Source of the DNA: Erodium maritimum
Taxonomy: Eukaryota; Streptophyta; Magnoliopsida; Geraniales; Geraniaceae
Reading direction: 5' to 3'
Assembly: GCA_963921825.1 (NCBI GenBank)
Contig: OY997596.1
Location: 58,168,754 to 58,232,753 of the forward strand
Length of the DNA: 64,000 bases
Below the pieces are notes generated by a model that worked only from the letters and a program-made list of their open reading frames with translations, ran no database searches and was not told the origin of the DNA. Made by a program: the position numbers and the translations under genes. Positions 1 through 11,400 of this stretch are shown here, one piece after another. Position 1 is the first letter of the stretch. Each line of letters begins with the position of its first letter.

Positions 1-535
1 CCTGAACATCCCAAACAGTCAGCCAAAATACACCCCAATTACAATCCTAAACAAAACCCTAAATACCATAACAATAAAATCACACTTTTCAGTTCACTAC
101 CAAAAAAGCGAAATGCAATCAAATCTGTGTCACCACACATTTCCAATGAATTCCAAAATACACTAAATCAAACATCTCAGAAACCAAAACCATCCAAATT
201 TCATAAATAAAAAAAGCACCAGCCTCCAGAAAAAAAAGAAACAGAAACAAAACAAAATTAAGTCACCGAAAGGCACTTGCTGTTAACGATGAACACCACA
301 AACAGTCAGCCAAGATATCCATCAATTACAACCTCAAACTAAAACCCTAAATTACCATAACAACAAAATCACAATATTCAGTTCACTACCAAAAGAGTGA
401 AATGCAATCATATCCGAATGAATTCCAAAACACAATAAATCAATCCTCTCATAAACCAAAACCATCTAAATTTCATCGAAAAAAACAGAAATGAAATGAA
501 ATGAAGTCACCGAAACGCACTCGCTGGTAATGAAG
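1..535. repeat. Diverged tandem duplication inside NF-YB intron 1
   Basis: Two diverged copies lie head to tail, about 4-290 and about 291-535. Both begin with a shared CAAACAGTCAGCCAA motif and both contain TCAGTTCACTACCAAAA and an AAGTCACCGAAA(G/C)GCACT(T/C)GCT block. The second copy has lost about 43 bases around an A-rich stretch. The last block of the second copy is the exon 1/intron 1 junction of the NF-YB gene. The duplication therefore also copied the splice donor and the last few exon bases into the intron, where they have decayed (near 265-285). Confidence 0.8.
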
Positions 536-744
536 CTGATGAATTCCGAGACGCATTCCTGGACGGTGTCTTTGGCGTCCTTGGCGATCTTGCCGTTGGC
601 CGGGAGCGCCTTCTTCATGATGCGACTGATGTTGGCGATCGGCAGGTACCGGTCCTGCTCGCGCATACCTCCGGCCCGGGGGCTCTGGTCCCCGCCGCTC
701 TCGTGGCTCCCGCCGCCCGCTGGACTCGCCGGTGCCTCGGCCAT
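521..744 (-). CDS. NF-YB (CBF-B/HAP3) histone-fold transcription factor subunit, exon 1 only
   Basis: First coding exon of a nuclear factor Y subunit B. NF-YB pairs with NF-YC through a histone fold and, with NF-YA, binds CCAAT boxes in the nucleus. Residues 1-28 are a Gly/Ser/Pro-rich leader. Residues 31-48 carry the family's conserved [18 protein letters not shown] block, followed by [19 protein letters not shown] and a stretch ending ISFITSE. The ATG at 744 is the only plausible start. The reading frame runs on past the exon, but family resemblance stops after ITSE and a donor (GA|GTGCGT) sits at 521/520, leaving phase 2. The next exon, which should begin ASDKCQ-like and complete the fold, would lie below position 1, so the gene is cut by the window edge. 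Which NF-YB paralogue it is cannot be told from this exon. Confidence 0.93.
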
Positions 745-1090
745 GGCTCTCAGCTCGCAACCCTAGATTTCCAACCGAACAAACCAAAACCAGACGCCAA
801 CACACACAAACACACACACAAATCCAGGATTAAATAGACGTAAATGCGAATAAATAGAAAGGTTGGGGAAGCGAAACCTAGGAGAAGCCATGTGAGTGGT
901 TTCTAGAGAGAAATGGAGTGATTCAGAGAGGAGCAGATTTACCTGTGGAATTGGAAGTTCTGCAGATGTTTGTATTTGGCGCGAGAAGAAGAGGAGAGAG
1001 AGATTGAGATCTGACGATGGAGAAGAGCGCACAGAAATATTAAGAGACCCAAAGAGCGAGTTCCTCTCAGCTTTTGTTGGGTGCAACTTT
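745..1090 (-). promoter_or_regulatory. Leader and proximal promoter of the NF-YB gene
   Basis: Sequence upstream of the NF-YB start codon. It holds CA-rich tracts (about 797-822) and GA-rich tracts (about 985-1005), typical of plant 5' leaders. There is no convincing coding frame. A transcription start cannot be placed. Confidence 0.4.
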
Positions 1091-2259
1091 GTTCTTCACC
1101 TTTTAGTTTTAAGTTTTTTTATATTTTATTTTCTCTGTCCCCACTGAGAATGGGACCCACAGAAAACATGCTATGTCTGTCCTCTTTCATGGAAATATCA
1201 TGACACATTTTCTTATCAAATTATAGTTTTTTTTTTTGTGGAATACGAAAGTAATGTATTAAGTAAAAAATGTCCCTCTTAAAATGTAAGAGTATAAATA
1301 GAGTGCTGAATAAACGGTTCTAATATTGTGGGGCCAAGCTGAATATAAAGTTGTTCATACAATCGAGCTGTTCTATTGAGACGTTCATAAATTAACGATG
1401 TGATAAACTGATACAACAAATCTAAATTAAGAGTTAGGGTAGAGCCTATCTATTTTCGGGGTAGCACCGTGGAGGACTAAAAAAATTCTCGGGTTGCCAG
1501 CATGCGTCGTTCTCCCTGAATTGATAGAGTAGAGCTTCAAAAACGCGAGAGTGTTGGCTTCTGAGATGGTAGAAGAGTACCGTACCAGAATTTGGTAGAA
1601 CCACCGCTGTCAACAACAAGGCTTAAGACAACGAGCGACAAGAGAAAAGGTAACACACGATAAAGAAAGAAGGGGGGAAGGTGAAGACGCCACCATTGAC
1701 GATACACCCAGGCCAATGACCGGAACCAACCGATAGGGGTAAACAAAAAGAACGGCGGCTACTGGATGTTGGGGTTTGTTTGTGGAGGGTCAAGAGGGCA
1801 GAGTACGGTTCGATATCTTTAAACCATATTAATATATGTTTTAGCACATTAAAACGAAATTTGTACTTTTTCTTTAAAAGTCCGTGGACTCCACTCATCT
1901 GTTATTGATAACTTGACATAGTAGTAGTGCCTAGCCGTGAAATCTAATCTAATCTAATATATGTCTAATACGATCTTCCGCGTGAAGTCTACGCGTCTCC
2001 CTGTTGCCTCACTCGCGTTTCTCTCCCACTCTCGCTATTCTTTTGTTCGGCTCATGCTTAAGCGTTTCATTTTTTCGGTCCATCATTAAACGCGTCCCTC
2101 TCGTCTCTTCCGCAAACCAATCAAGGCACCTGCTCCGTCTCTTCCGCCATCGCAATCAAGGTCGCAACTCCTCAGTTCCTTTTGTAATATTGGCTCCCTT
2201 CTTCTTCCTCACCAACCTTTATATTTTCCTCTAGCCCCTTCGTCTCCAGAAAGCAACCG
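1091..2259. other. Intergenic stretch with a short retroposon remnant
   Basis: AT-rich spacer. Around 1435-1560 on the minus strand there is a decayed piece of the poly(A) retroposon family seen at 44.2, 51.8, 53.8 and 62.9 kb. Read on the minus strand it still encodes SGRTTHAGN, matching GRTTHAD in the other copies. From about 1990 to 2250 the DNA becomes C/T-rich, like a plant 5' leader, ahead of the ATG at 2260. Confidence 0.5.
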
Positions 2260-5200
2260 ATGGAGTTCGCTGTCACGCCCTATGAATTTGCCACTGGTCC
2301 CTCCTCAGATTATTGGTACGGCTCGCAGAAGGTTAGTGCTTCGATTGTTCCTTTTATTTGTGATCTTTCATTGTCATTTAGGGTTCCTACTAACTATTTC
2401 CATTTTTTTCATTTGTTTGCCGTTTGCTCTTTTTTCCCCATTCAGGTTTATCACACGCGATTCAGGCAGGTATGTTTCTTCTGCCATTTATGTTTGGTTT
2501 GCAACTTTGTACTATTTTTTCCCTCCCACTGGAATTTTGGATATTTTTTTGGAGATTAAGTATTGAATATAATTTGTTTGTGTGGAGATTTGTAGAAGTG
2601 CTGAATATAATTTGTTTTTGTTTGCCTGTGTGCCCAAGTTGATGCCTGTTTTTTTTTTCTAATATCAAAACTTGGATTCTTATAAGGTTTACTTACGAGC
2701 ACTTGGGGTAATATGTTATCCAAATAGCTTAGCTCAGTAGTACAGACTAATCAAGTACAAATTTTTAGTTTGGTTTAGCCTTGTATGGAATAAACTCTTA
2801 AATATTTTTTAGAACCAAGCCTGGATGACTTGACCAAGCTGTATAACCTTCACCAGCAAACTGTTAAGTAGGAGAAGTTTGTCAATGATATCAGAAACAA
2901 ACCGTTGTTCTTTTGATGGTTAAACCAAGGTTCGGGCGAGTTTGTTCTTCGACATTTCGTTTGCCAATACACCTTCAATTTAACGTTTACATTTTTTCAA
3001 AGAAACTCGATCAATTTTCACTTTGTTATTTGGTTTCAAGCTGATAAAAGGCATCCAACTTTTTTGAAGGGAGTCCCAACTCCGTGGTTGTTGAATAAAG
3101 TATGAGAACATGATGTGTTGACAAATAAAATATGATTATAGCTCAGATATAATAATGCATTGGGCATGGTAGAATAGAATGTGATTATTTTTTCGTGTGC
3201 TTGATTAAGGTTACATCTAATTTCTTGCAGTGTATGAATTCGACTATTTGAGTATGACCTGTCTCTGTTCTCTTGTGTGAATGATAGTGTGAATTTAAAT
3301 GTCTGGTTGTCTATTTTGCCTTGCAAAACATGAAATTTAGTTCAAAGTTTATTGTTGGTAGCATGCAAATAGTGAGAACTGAGACATTAAGATTGACGTT
3401 TGCATAGTTTATTATATGCTGTCGTTGGGTTTGACTAAAAAATTAGGTTTGGTTCGGGTTTGACTAAAAAATTGGGTTTGGTTTACTGTCATGTTTAAGA
3501 ACAATTGTGGACTAGGAGAAGAGGTTTGTGCTTGACTTGGGGTTGTTTGCATTTTCCTTTTCAACATTTGTGAGTATATTTTTCTTCAATTTGTTAATCA
3601 GTTGATGTGTTTTAGATGTCCCAGAAGAATGACACATGAATGTGTTTGGGAAAAGCTTTTTGATTGATAATAATTACAATTCCATTATTCCGGTTATGCA
3701 TGCTCTGTGTACGATGGAAGCCTGAAGACAACATTTTATCTTTATGTTCCTTTAGGTATAAAGGAGGGCCAGCATTACCTAGAAAGTTGATCATGCTGGG
3801 TGTGAGCAAGAAGTCTGTTGTGGAGGTTTTCCCTCTCTGTCTTAACTTGATTGATTCTAGAGATAAAAACCATACGATGGTGAGGCTGAGCACAAAGGTA
3901 CTAGCTATGGCAAGCTTTATTATTTTTTGAAGATTGCATAAATCTTATGACATGCTTTTATATCACAATTTTGTTTTCATTGACTTGTAACTAATGATAC
4001 TATAGTTGAAATTCAACTTTCTTTTCCTCACTAAATCATTGTCTTCAGGCTTCCATTTCAGATCTGTCTGAGAAGGTGAGCTCACTTAGAGCTATCGAAA
4101 AGGAAAAGGTATACCCTTTGTAGGTTACGTATGCTGAGTATGATTATAGGAAACAAACAGATGTAGTTATTGTTAAGTGTTGTATACCTCATTACTAGAC
4201 TCGGTTTTGTGATATTGAGTCCCTGGTTTAGGATACTGCTCACCATTGTGTGGTGCATCTCTATGTCTTTTCCCCATTTCCCCTCTCAGAATAGTTCATA
4301 ATTTTGACTGAAAAACTTAAATTGTTTAGAATTGAATTGTTACTCTGTGAAATAAAAATATTGTGAACTATATCGAACTCGGAAATTGTTAAGAATTGAA
4401 TTGTTATTGTAGGTGAAATAAAAATGTTGTGAACTATTTCGAACATGGAAAAGTGATCCTTTGAATTATTTATAATAGGTTAATCTTCCAGATGCTGCAA
4501 ATTTAAGTTACCAGGTTAAGACAAAAAAAATAAAGGAGCATCCAGTATTGGGTAAGCAAGCTTATTCTTTTAACCATAACCATCAAAGTTTGATTTTGCT
4601 TGCATCAAGCTCGTACTACACGAGTACACGGTACAAAAGAGGATTTACCTAACCGAAAATCAGAGCCAGAAACCAAGCGAATCAATCCAAGTAAATGGAT
4701 ACAGAAAAAGATATGATTTAAATTCAAATTCTTTCTCATTTCCCGAACATTTCTATTGAATCAGCATCAAACCCAGATCAGATAATATTTCATACTTCAA
4801 AATGTTTGCTCTACTATTTTATTGGCGATTGAGTGGCTACGTGAGCTGAGCTATTAAAGTGCCTTGAAGCAAGTCTATATACCACTATCATTATAGTTTT
4901 TATTTCGGTGCTTTATAACATAACATAACTACAGGTGGTAAAAAATATTGTTGAGCAGGTCACATAGGAAACTTTGAGAGACTGGAATCATTCGAAGGTA
5001 CTCCTTTTCATTTGTGAAGATAAAGCTTATTCCAATATCATGTTTACTTCTCTCCATGTTTGAATAATCTGGTTGTGTGTTTACCTAATGAATATAGTTT
5101 TGTGTTTCTCTTATTTCTTTCTGCTAAGAATTTAGTTCCCTTAAAACGACAATTCTTTTATTTGAAATAACAATTCTTGATTTTAATAAAATCAAGGTTC

Positions 5201-6690
5201 ATTCGCTGAACAAAAGGTTTCATTTCACATTTGCAACTCATGCCCATATCTGCAAGTCTGCAACCAAATAGGTTTATTTACATGTGAACAAATGATGTGC
5301 ACTTTTATTGCCAAGAAGTCATAGAGAAGCATCGAACACATGACTTCCTTTCCAGGCTACATCGTGGTAATATTAATGGGTTGATTTCGGACCCTATTCA
5401 ATACTAAATACCTTACATTATCTTCTTTTTTCTGATCCTTTTGGATCTTGCAACTCAACAAGAACAACCCATCTCTCAAAACTTTCTTCCCGATATTTTT
5501 TGTGTTATTTCCTCGACCAACTCTATTTGTGATTATTCTGATTCTCCCAAATTCTTCCATCAGAGGTAGATACCGCATTTATTTATTTGGCTTTTGAGTT
5601 CAGCTGGTTCCCTTTTTTCTTAATTTGTTCGGTTGTTGTTCATTTTAAGAGAAATGTTGATGATCTTATGCATGGGCATCTTAGCGATTGTGTGGTGTGT
5701 TAATGTTATGAGTACTATGACTGAATTTGAATACATGTTTATATGTGAAAAGACAATATTATGTTATTTCTTGCCATTCTCTGCAATTTTTTTATTTCAC
5801 TTGATGATCTGTACAAACCTGAAATTGTGAGTACTACATGGTAAAAAAGCATTTTGGGTTTTCTTTGCTATGATTAATATACATTCCCAAAATCAATATA
5901 TTGTGCAACTTAGTTGTTTTTCTGAAATTCATATTTGGAGAGATTGTTCTAATTATAGTCTTATTCTATGTCTGTTTGTTTCTTGAGAAAATAGAGGGAA
6001 TGAATGGTGCAAATCCCTTTTACAATAGTATAATTTGAGCCAAAAGCATCGTTTTATATGATATTATCTTGTGCTTTAAATCCTATTTGTGAAGGTATGC
6101 TGCAATGCGTGTAAGAAGCCAGTAAAGGACTGTCAATTTGTGGCTCATGCAGGTAAAAAATCCTTTCTCACATGCCTAATTTTTTGGAATATGGTATGAA
6201 GTGAAATTACATATGAACATTTATATGCAACTAACAAAATGCCTTAATATAAATGAGAATAGCATTGCTATTCATCTATTCATACTAAATTTTTGCCAAA
6301 TATATAAAAGTTGGTAAGTTTGTCTCTTATCTATGAGAAAAGTGGAATCAATTTCCTATTATGTCTTTTAGAGGAACATGCTTAGGACTTAGCTTTTTTT
6401 TATATTGAAATTTAAAGGCTTGAAGAAAGAAAATGAATTCGAATCTCATGTCCATTTTGTAAGAAAACAAAATCCTTAGTCCAATTGCTATCCTAATACT
6501 GAAGTGTTCTGCTTGTGTTGCGTATTATTAACTTACACAATATTTGAGATGAGAATTGCGTTTATAGGTGATGTGGTAATTTGGTTAGGCCTGACTTCTA
6601 ATTTCAAACTGGATCAAGAAGCTTATGATTATCCGTATGTGAAAGATGGAAAGAGGAGCCGTTCTTGAGCTAATGATCAATTAAGGTGAG
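2260..6690 (+). pseudogene. Eroded multi-exon locus with ubiquitin-specific-protease-like and zinc-finger-like exons
   Basis: A C/T-rich leader precedes an ATG at 2260. Exon-like blocks with good splice signals are 2260-2331 (24 codons ending YWYGSQK), 2446-2469, 3756-3897, 4049-4108, about 4480-4552, about 4960-4998, 6095-6152 and about 6570-6664. Blocks 3756-3897 and 4049-4108 join in frame and read GGPALPRKLI..., then EVFPLCLNLIDSRDKNHT and SISDLSEKVSSLRAIEKEK. This resembles the segment just after the DUSP domain of plant UBP-type ubiquitin proteases. Block 6095-6152 reads VCCNACKKPVKDCQFVAHA, a CxxC...H zinc-finger-like motif that recalls ataxin-7/SGF73-like plant proteins. No protease catalytic Cys or His box was found, and the blocks do not form one family protein. 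It may be a decayed gene, a chimera of captured exons, or a non-coding RNA locus. Function is not assignable. Confidence 0.4.
3756..4108 (+). pseudogene. UBP-type ubiquitin protease fragment (two exons, no catalytic domain)
   Basis: Exon 3756-3897 (acceptor TTTAG, donor AAG|GTACTA) and exon 4049-4108 (acceptor TTCAG, donor AAG|GTATAC) join in phase 0. The first enters in phase 2, so a preceding TG would make a WYKGGP start, as expected in UBP proteins. Conserved points are GGPALPRK, VEVFPL, LNLID.RD..HT and VRLSTKASISDL. In real UBP proteins this ubiquitin-like segment lies between the DUSP domain and the catalytic core. Neither neighbour is visible here, so the piece cannot be an active enzyme by itself. 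Confidence 0.5.
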
Positions 6691-7750
6691 GGTGAATGGA
6701 GATCTGTAGTTTATTGCTGAAAGCTTGATGATTCTATCACGTATGAAGCCATTAAATCCTCTCCGGTCTCAAGGATTACATACAACTCGATGCTCTTTAA
6801 TATTATTGGGATGGTGATAACATGTGCATTTTATTTTTCTATGATGCTAGACCGGAACAAGAAATACATATTGTTGTCAGCATCTCTTATCTTTTTGTAA
6901 ATTCAACCATCATTAAGCAGTTATTTTAATGAATTGGTTCATCTTCTGATCCCATAATTCATTCTTTTGTTAGCCCATCATATTAATTTAAAGGTGCGGA
7001 CACAATGAGTTGATGGTTTCCTCCAGCAGTAAAATTGGCTTTATATTCAGGATATAATTATAAAAATGAACATTGTGTTTAGCACTTTTTATAAGCTATC
7101 ATCGGCCCCTATAATTTATCGCAAATTAATTAGTAGGATGAACAATTGTTTTTCTTTTTTGCACCTTCAATCATCTTTAACCAAACTTGGTAAATTTAGT
7201 CACTTGACATGCCACATGACGTCAGCAAAAATGTGGGTTTGATAAAAGAAAACACTTCCTTCAAGCTCTTTATTCTGAGATTTCTCTTTCATTTTTTGTT
7301 TCTTTCGCTGTCAGCGTATTCTTTCCATGCTGTTAACTTATGGTTGATTATGAAATGCATTTTTTGCGTTTTAAAAAAAAGTGCATTTTTATCGTTACCA
7401 GTTCATGAATTGTCACATAAACAATCAATAAGAGATATAAGATTCCAAGCATGTCCACCGTCCTTAAACAACCCATAAAATGTACAATTACAGTAAATGG
7501 ATATAACATACAACTCTTCACACCACACCAAGCACCGCGCGGTGCCACCCCACTAGTAAGAATAATCAAACTTCATGCTCAAACTTAGACGATAGCACTG
7601 CTACTCAACCCCGGTTCATCATAGAGCTGGACCGGAACCTCAGCCGGTTCTGTTTCTGCAAAACTATTCAACAATGGTGTACTACATAGAAAGTATCAAA
7701 TCATGCACTCAAAGTACAAGATACACACTAGAATTGCGTGAAACAATTCA
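6691..7750. other. Intergenic AT-rich spacer
   Basis: Low-complexity A/T-rich sequence between the eroded locus and the MITE downstream of the aminotransferase-like gene. Open frames here (for example 7209-7478) show no family resemblance and AT-rich composition. No RNA gene or repeat was recognised. Confidence 0.5.
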
Positions 7751-8451
7751 GGGATACATTTTTTATAATCTTAAAAATAAGTTGTGAACCTGCTTTTATG
7801 TAAGTTCGGGTCAAAATGACAATTTTACCCTTTAAAAATAATAACTAAAATAAAAAATCCATAAATTTCTTCCTCTTTGTGACACTAATAGAATAGAAAT
7901 TTTGAATTTTGTACATGTTATTTTTTAAAGGGTAAAATAGCTATTTTAAAACAAATTTACAGAAAGTACAGCAAAAAAGACAAGTTCATGATATTCTTTT
8001 GCAATTAGGGGTAAAACCGGGAACTAACTATCGCTGACTTGTACTGCCGACTTATTTTTGGGTCAGAAACGCACGGTTGACTTAGGTATTTACTAAAAAG
8101 TAACTTTTTCCGTTATGAACTAACATTTTTCGTTAGAGATGACGGAAAACGTTAGTAAAAGCTGCAAAAAACTAACAAGTCTACGTTTAGCTTTTGAGTT
8201 CAATAGTCATATTGCAGTTAGTTCTTGGGGTTTTTCCTAGCTTTCATCGTCATCTCTAACGAAAAATGTTAGATTGTGTAATTACCTTAAGGCAGGAGTG
8301 TGTTTCTGATCGACAAAAAAGTCAACCGTAGTTCTTGAGATGTACAAGTCGGGGATAGTTAGTACCTGGAGTTTTTCCTTGCAATTATCAAAGAAGATAG
8401 CTACAACTAGCAAAACTTAAATATTTAAGGATATTTTTGTACAATTATCCC
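7751..8451. mobile_element. MITE (family A) interrupted by a second MITE
   Basis: The left end GGGATACATTTTTTATAAT and right end ATTTTTGTACAATTATCCC are inverted versions of the family A terminus, clearest at 57097-57535. Interior blocks match other copies: AAATGACAATTTTACCC near 7815 and TTTTAAAACAAATTTACAG near 7942. Without the 371-base insertion and one copy of the 9-base duplication, the element is about 320 bases. It ends 31 bases beyond the stop codon of the aminotransferase-like gene, so it probably forms part of that gene's 3' UTR. Confidence 0.75.
8008..8378. mobile_element. Mutator-like MITE with 9-bp target-site duplication, nested in MITE family A
   Basis: The element starts GGGGTAAAACCGGGAACTAA and ends with a sequence whose reverse complement is GGAAAAACTCCAGGTACTAA, giving diverged terminal inverted repeats. 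Further inward, CATTTTTCGTTAGAGATGAC is matched by an inverted copy. It is flanked on both sides by the identical 9-mer TTGCAATTA (7999-8007 and 8379-8387). A 9-bp duplication is typical of Mutator-type transposition. Removing the element and one 9-mer restores TTTTGCAATTATCAAAGAAG, which is close to the uninterrupted sister copy near 10340-10362. Confidence 0.85.
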
Positions 8452-8482
8452 TTGACTTTATACTTGACGGGAGGCGACAAAG

Positions 8483-11400
8483 CTAATCGATTTGTTGTAG
8501 CATGGGGCTTATTGGGTAACCTTCAAGACCAGCTCTCTCCATCATCTCCTTCTACTCCAAACATAACACAACATAACCAATAAAAAAACCAGGTCATGTA
8601 TATACCAGAAGAATGATGAGCAAGATATGGCTAAAGTATGCAACAATAACACAGCTCAACATATTGTATAGGATGGCCCAATGAGAATCTAAGTATATAC
8701 CTGGATTAGTTTTGTGATCATCCCAGGACCCTCCTGATTTAAATCCAAATAGAAACATTAGAAAGACAAACTCACACCAGTATGGAGTTGTGTGTATATA
8801 TATAGAATATGTTTCAGGTAGAAACCACAAGGAACCCATTTCAATCGTTGGATCGTCAAGATAGAACACTCAGTTTTTTTTAAATTTTTTTTATCATTAA
8901 TGGCATGAATAATGGTAAACATGCCAAACTTTGAATTTATTTTTACAATCAAAACCCCTCCTAAAAATCATGGGTTGTTGGATGCACTGATTCGAAGGCT
9001 CATCCGAATTCTTAGTTTGTACCATAAGGATGGTTTTTACCCGATATATGCAAATTATAGGTTGTTTCATTTTCTTTTTAAAATACATTTCAGTAAAAGT
9101 AAAGTGCACACCTCAAACCGCTTCTCCTTCCATGATACATCCTTCCAAGATTCTGAAGCAATTGATTCCCATGAACTTGGAGCTTTAACTGACTCGACAT
9201 GCTGTATAAGTCTCAAGCTATCTGCAACATAAAATTCATTTCAACCAAGACTTTCTAATACTCCATCATCACAGGGTTAAGTTCTTAGTTTCCTTAAGCA
9301 ACGTCTCTGGTTTGAGTCCTGTGGGCAGTAGTAGTGATTATCGGAAAATAAAGATCAACACTTAATGGAGCGAATGCTAGAACGCCACATTCAAGAGGAA
9401 GAAGAAACGGTCTAAGTCATAAAGCATATCAGATGGCAGCCTCCACGCCAAACTGATGGATAACGTCGCAATCCCCAAACTCTTGTTCAAGGATAAATAG
9501 TCAATTTGAAACAAATTTACACAAAATGCAATAAAAAGGCAAGTTCATAGCATTTTTTGCAAAGATCAAAGAACATGCTACAACTTGCAAAAAGTGAATA
9601 CAAGAGGGTACTTTTTTGCAAGTATCCCCTTTTCTATCAGCAATAAAGCGGAAAATATTAACCCTAACTAGCCTAAGTTCACCAGAGGTTAACTCCTAAC
9701 CCAACCCCCACCCCACACGTGCTCCCAAACAGGTGATCCACTGGGATCGAACCCATGTTCTCAAGAAGGTGAGAGAGTTTACTTGACCACTAGGCCAAAT
9801 ATCAGCGGGATTTCCACAAGTCATAATTCTTCTAGGCCTGCTACCTTGCCAGACCCATGAAAGTGAGTTCTTAACAGAGATAAAACACTTACTTGTAATG
9901 AATGCTTCTTGCCATATTTCCCGATCAGACCATGATGGTGCAACTTCTCTGACTGGGATTCCCATGCTCAAGCATATCCTACAACATTTCATAGAACTTG
10001 GAATGTCAAAACAGTTGTTACAGAGTAAGAATGAGCAAATATTTCTGCGTCATCTTGATTACAAGCATGGTCGGAATTTTGCTGAAAAAGATGAACTTGG
10101 CCACGCTGGTAAAATGCAGAAACTAGCATTAACCAGTTCACCGACCTTATTAACCTAACATATCATTTGGATCACATCAACACTTGACAAATTGAGATAT
10201 AGCGCCTCCTACAAATATAAGGGATATGAAATTTTGGATTTTTTGTTCTTTAATTATTATTTTTAAATTTCCAAAGGTAAAGCCGTCATTTTAAAACAAA
10301 TTTATACAGATTGCAAAAAAAAAGACAAGTTCAAGACTCTTTTCTGCAATTATCAAAGAAGAGGGCTACAAGTTGAAAAAAAATGAACACCTCGGGGTAC
10401 TTTTTTGTAATTATTCCTTAAATGTATCTTCAACGAGAAAAGCTTCAGCTTTACACGAGGAATGACTTACTCAACGACTAATTGGCGAACCACTCCTGGA
10501 AGGACACCATCACCTATAGGAGCTGTTAGTACTTCCAAAGAACATAAACCCCCGTAACCATGCATGTATTCTCCCTTAGCTTCATCTTTATCCTGAAAAC
10601 AATCTTTCACAGGACATTCCATAAGATGTAATATAGCAGTACCAATTGTGACACCGGTACAGTTGTGATAAAAATCAAATGTCCATGGTTCGTTCCAAGA
10701 CTTAACAAAGAAGGAGCAACTATATCAGCTTCTATCTTTACAGAACCGTTTTAAACTAGGAAGGGATCTATATATGATTTACAGAATGAGTTAAGATATA
10801 TAAAAGAGCTTCTTACACTCAGAAACCTCTCCAATTCCTTCAACAAATCCTAACTACAACTTAGGTGTACATAGAGAAGCTACATACTTCCTGATAAATT
10901 CGAAGGGTAAATGTCACCTAGATACCCCCAACTTTCAATCAATATCACTTAAATACCCTCAACTCTGAAATGTTTTTGACATCCCCCATCTCCATTTTAG
11001 TCTCACGCCGTGCTAAGTTGGTATTTAAAAGAACGAAATAGCCCTTATTTTCCATCTACTTCTTTGTGGAAAAATACAAAAAATGACCATAACTACAAAT
11101 ACCACTTAGCCGAAGGCTGAATTAAAACAAGATTTCTCAATTAAAAGAAAACACATAACATTTGACAATGCTATCATGGCACCATGCACAAGCTCACCAA
11201 CAAATGCACCACAGAAAAACGGAAGGTAAACCAGATTCTACTCACCTTGCAACAAACAACGAAGAAGTTTGTCAGGGTTCCCTCTAAAATCCGATCACCG
11301 TCATTTGACAACAAAAGCTCAGTTACTGAAGGAGGTCTCAAATTTTCCAGTGGCTTCCTAAGCCTGAACAAGAAACAAAACCAAACTCAACAACCCCCAA

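Noticed and set aside
9696..9992. Minus-strand frame of 98 codons as an independent gene
   Set aside because: It is exon 5 of the aminotransferase-like gene running through its donor into the intron and SINE.
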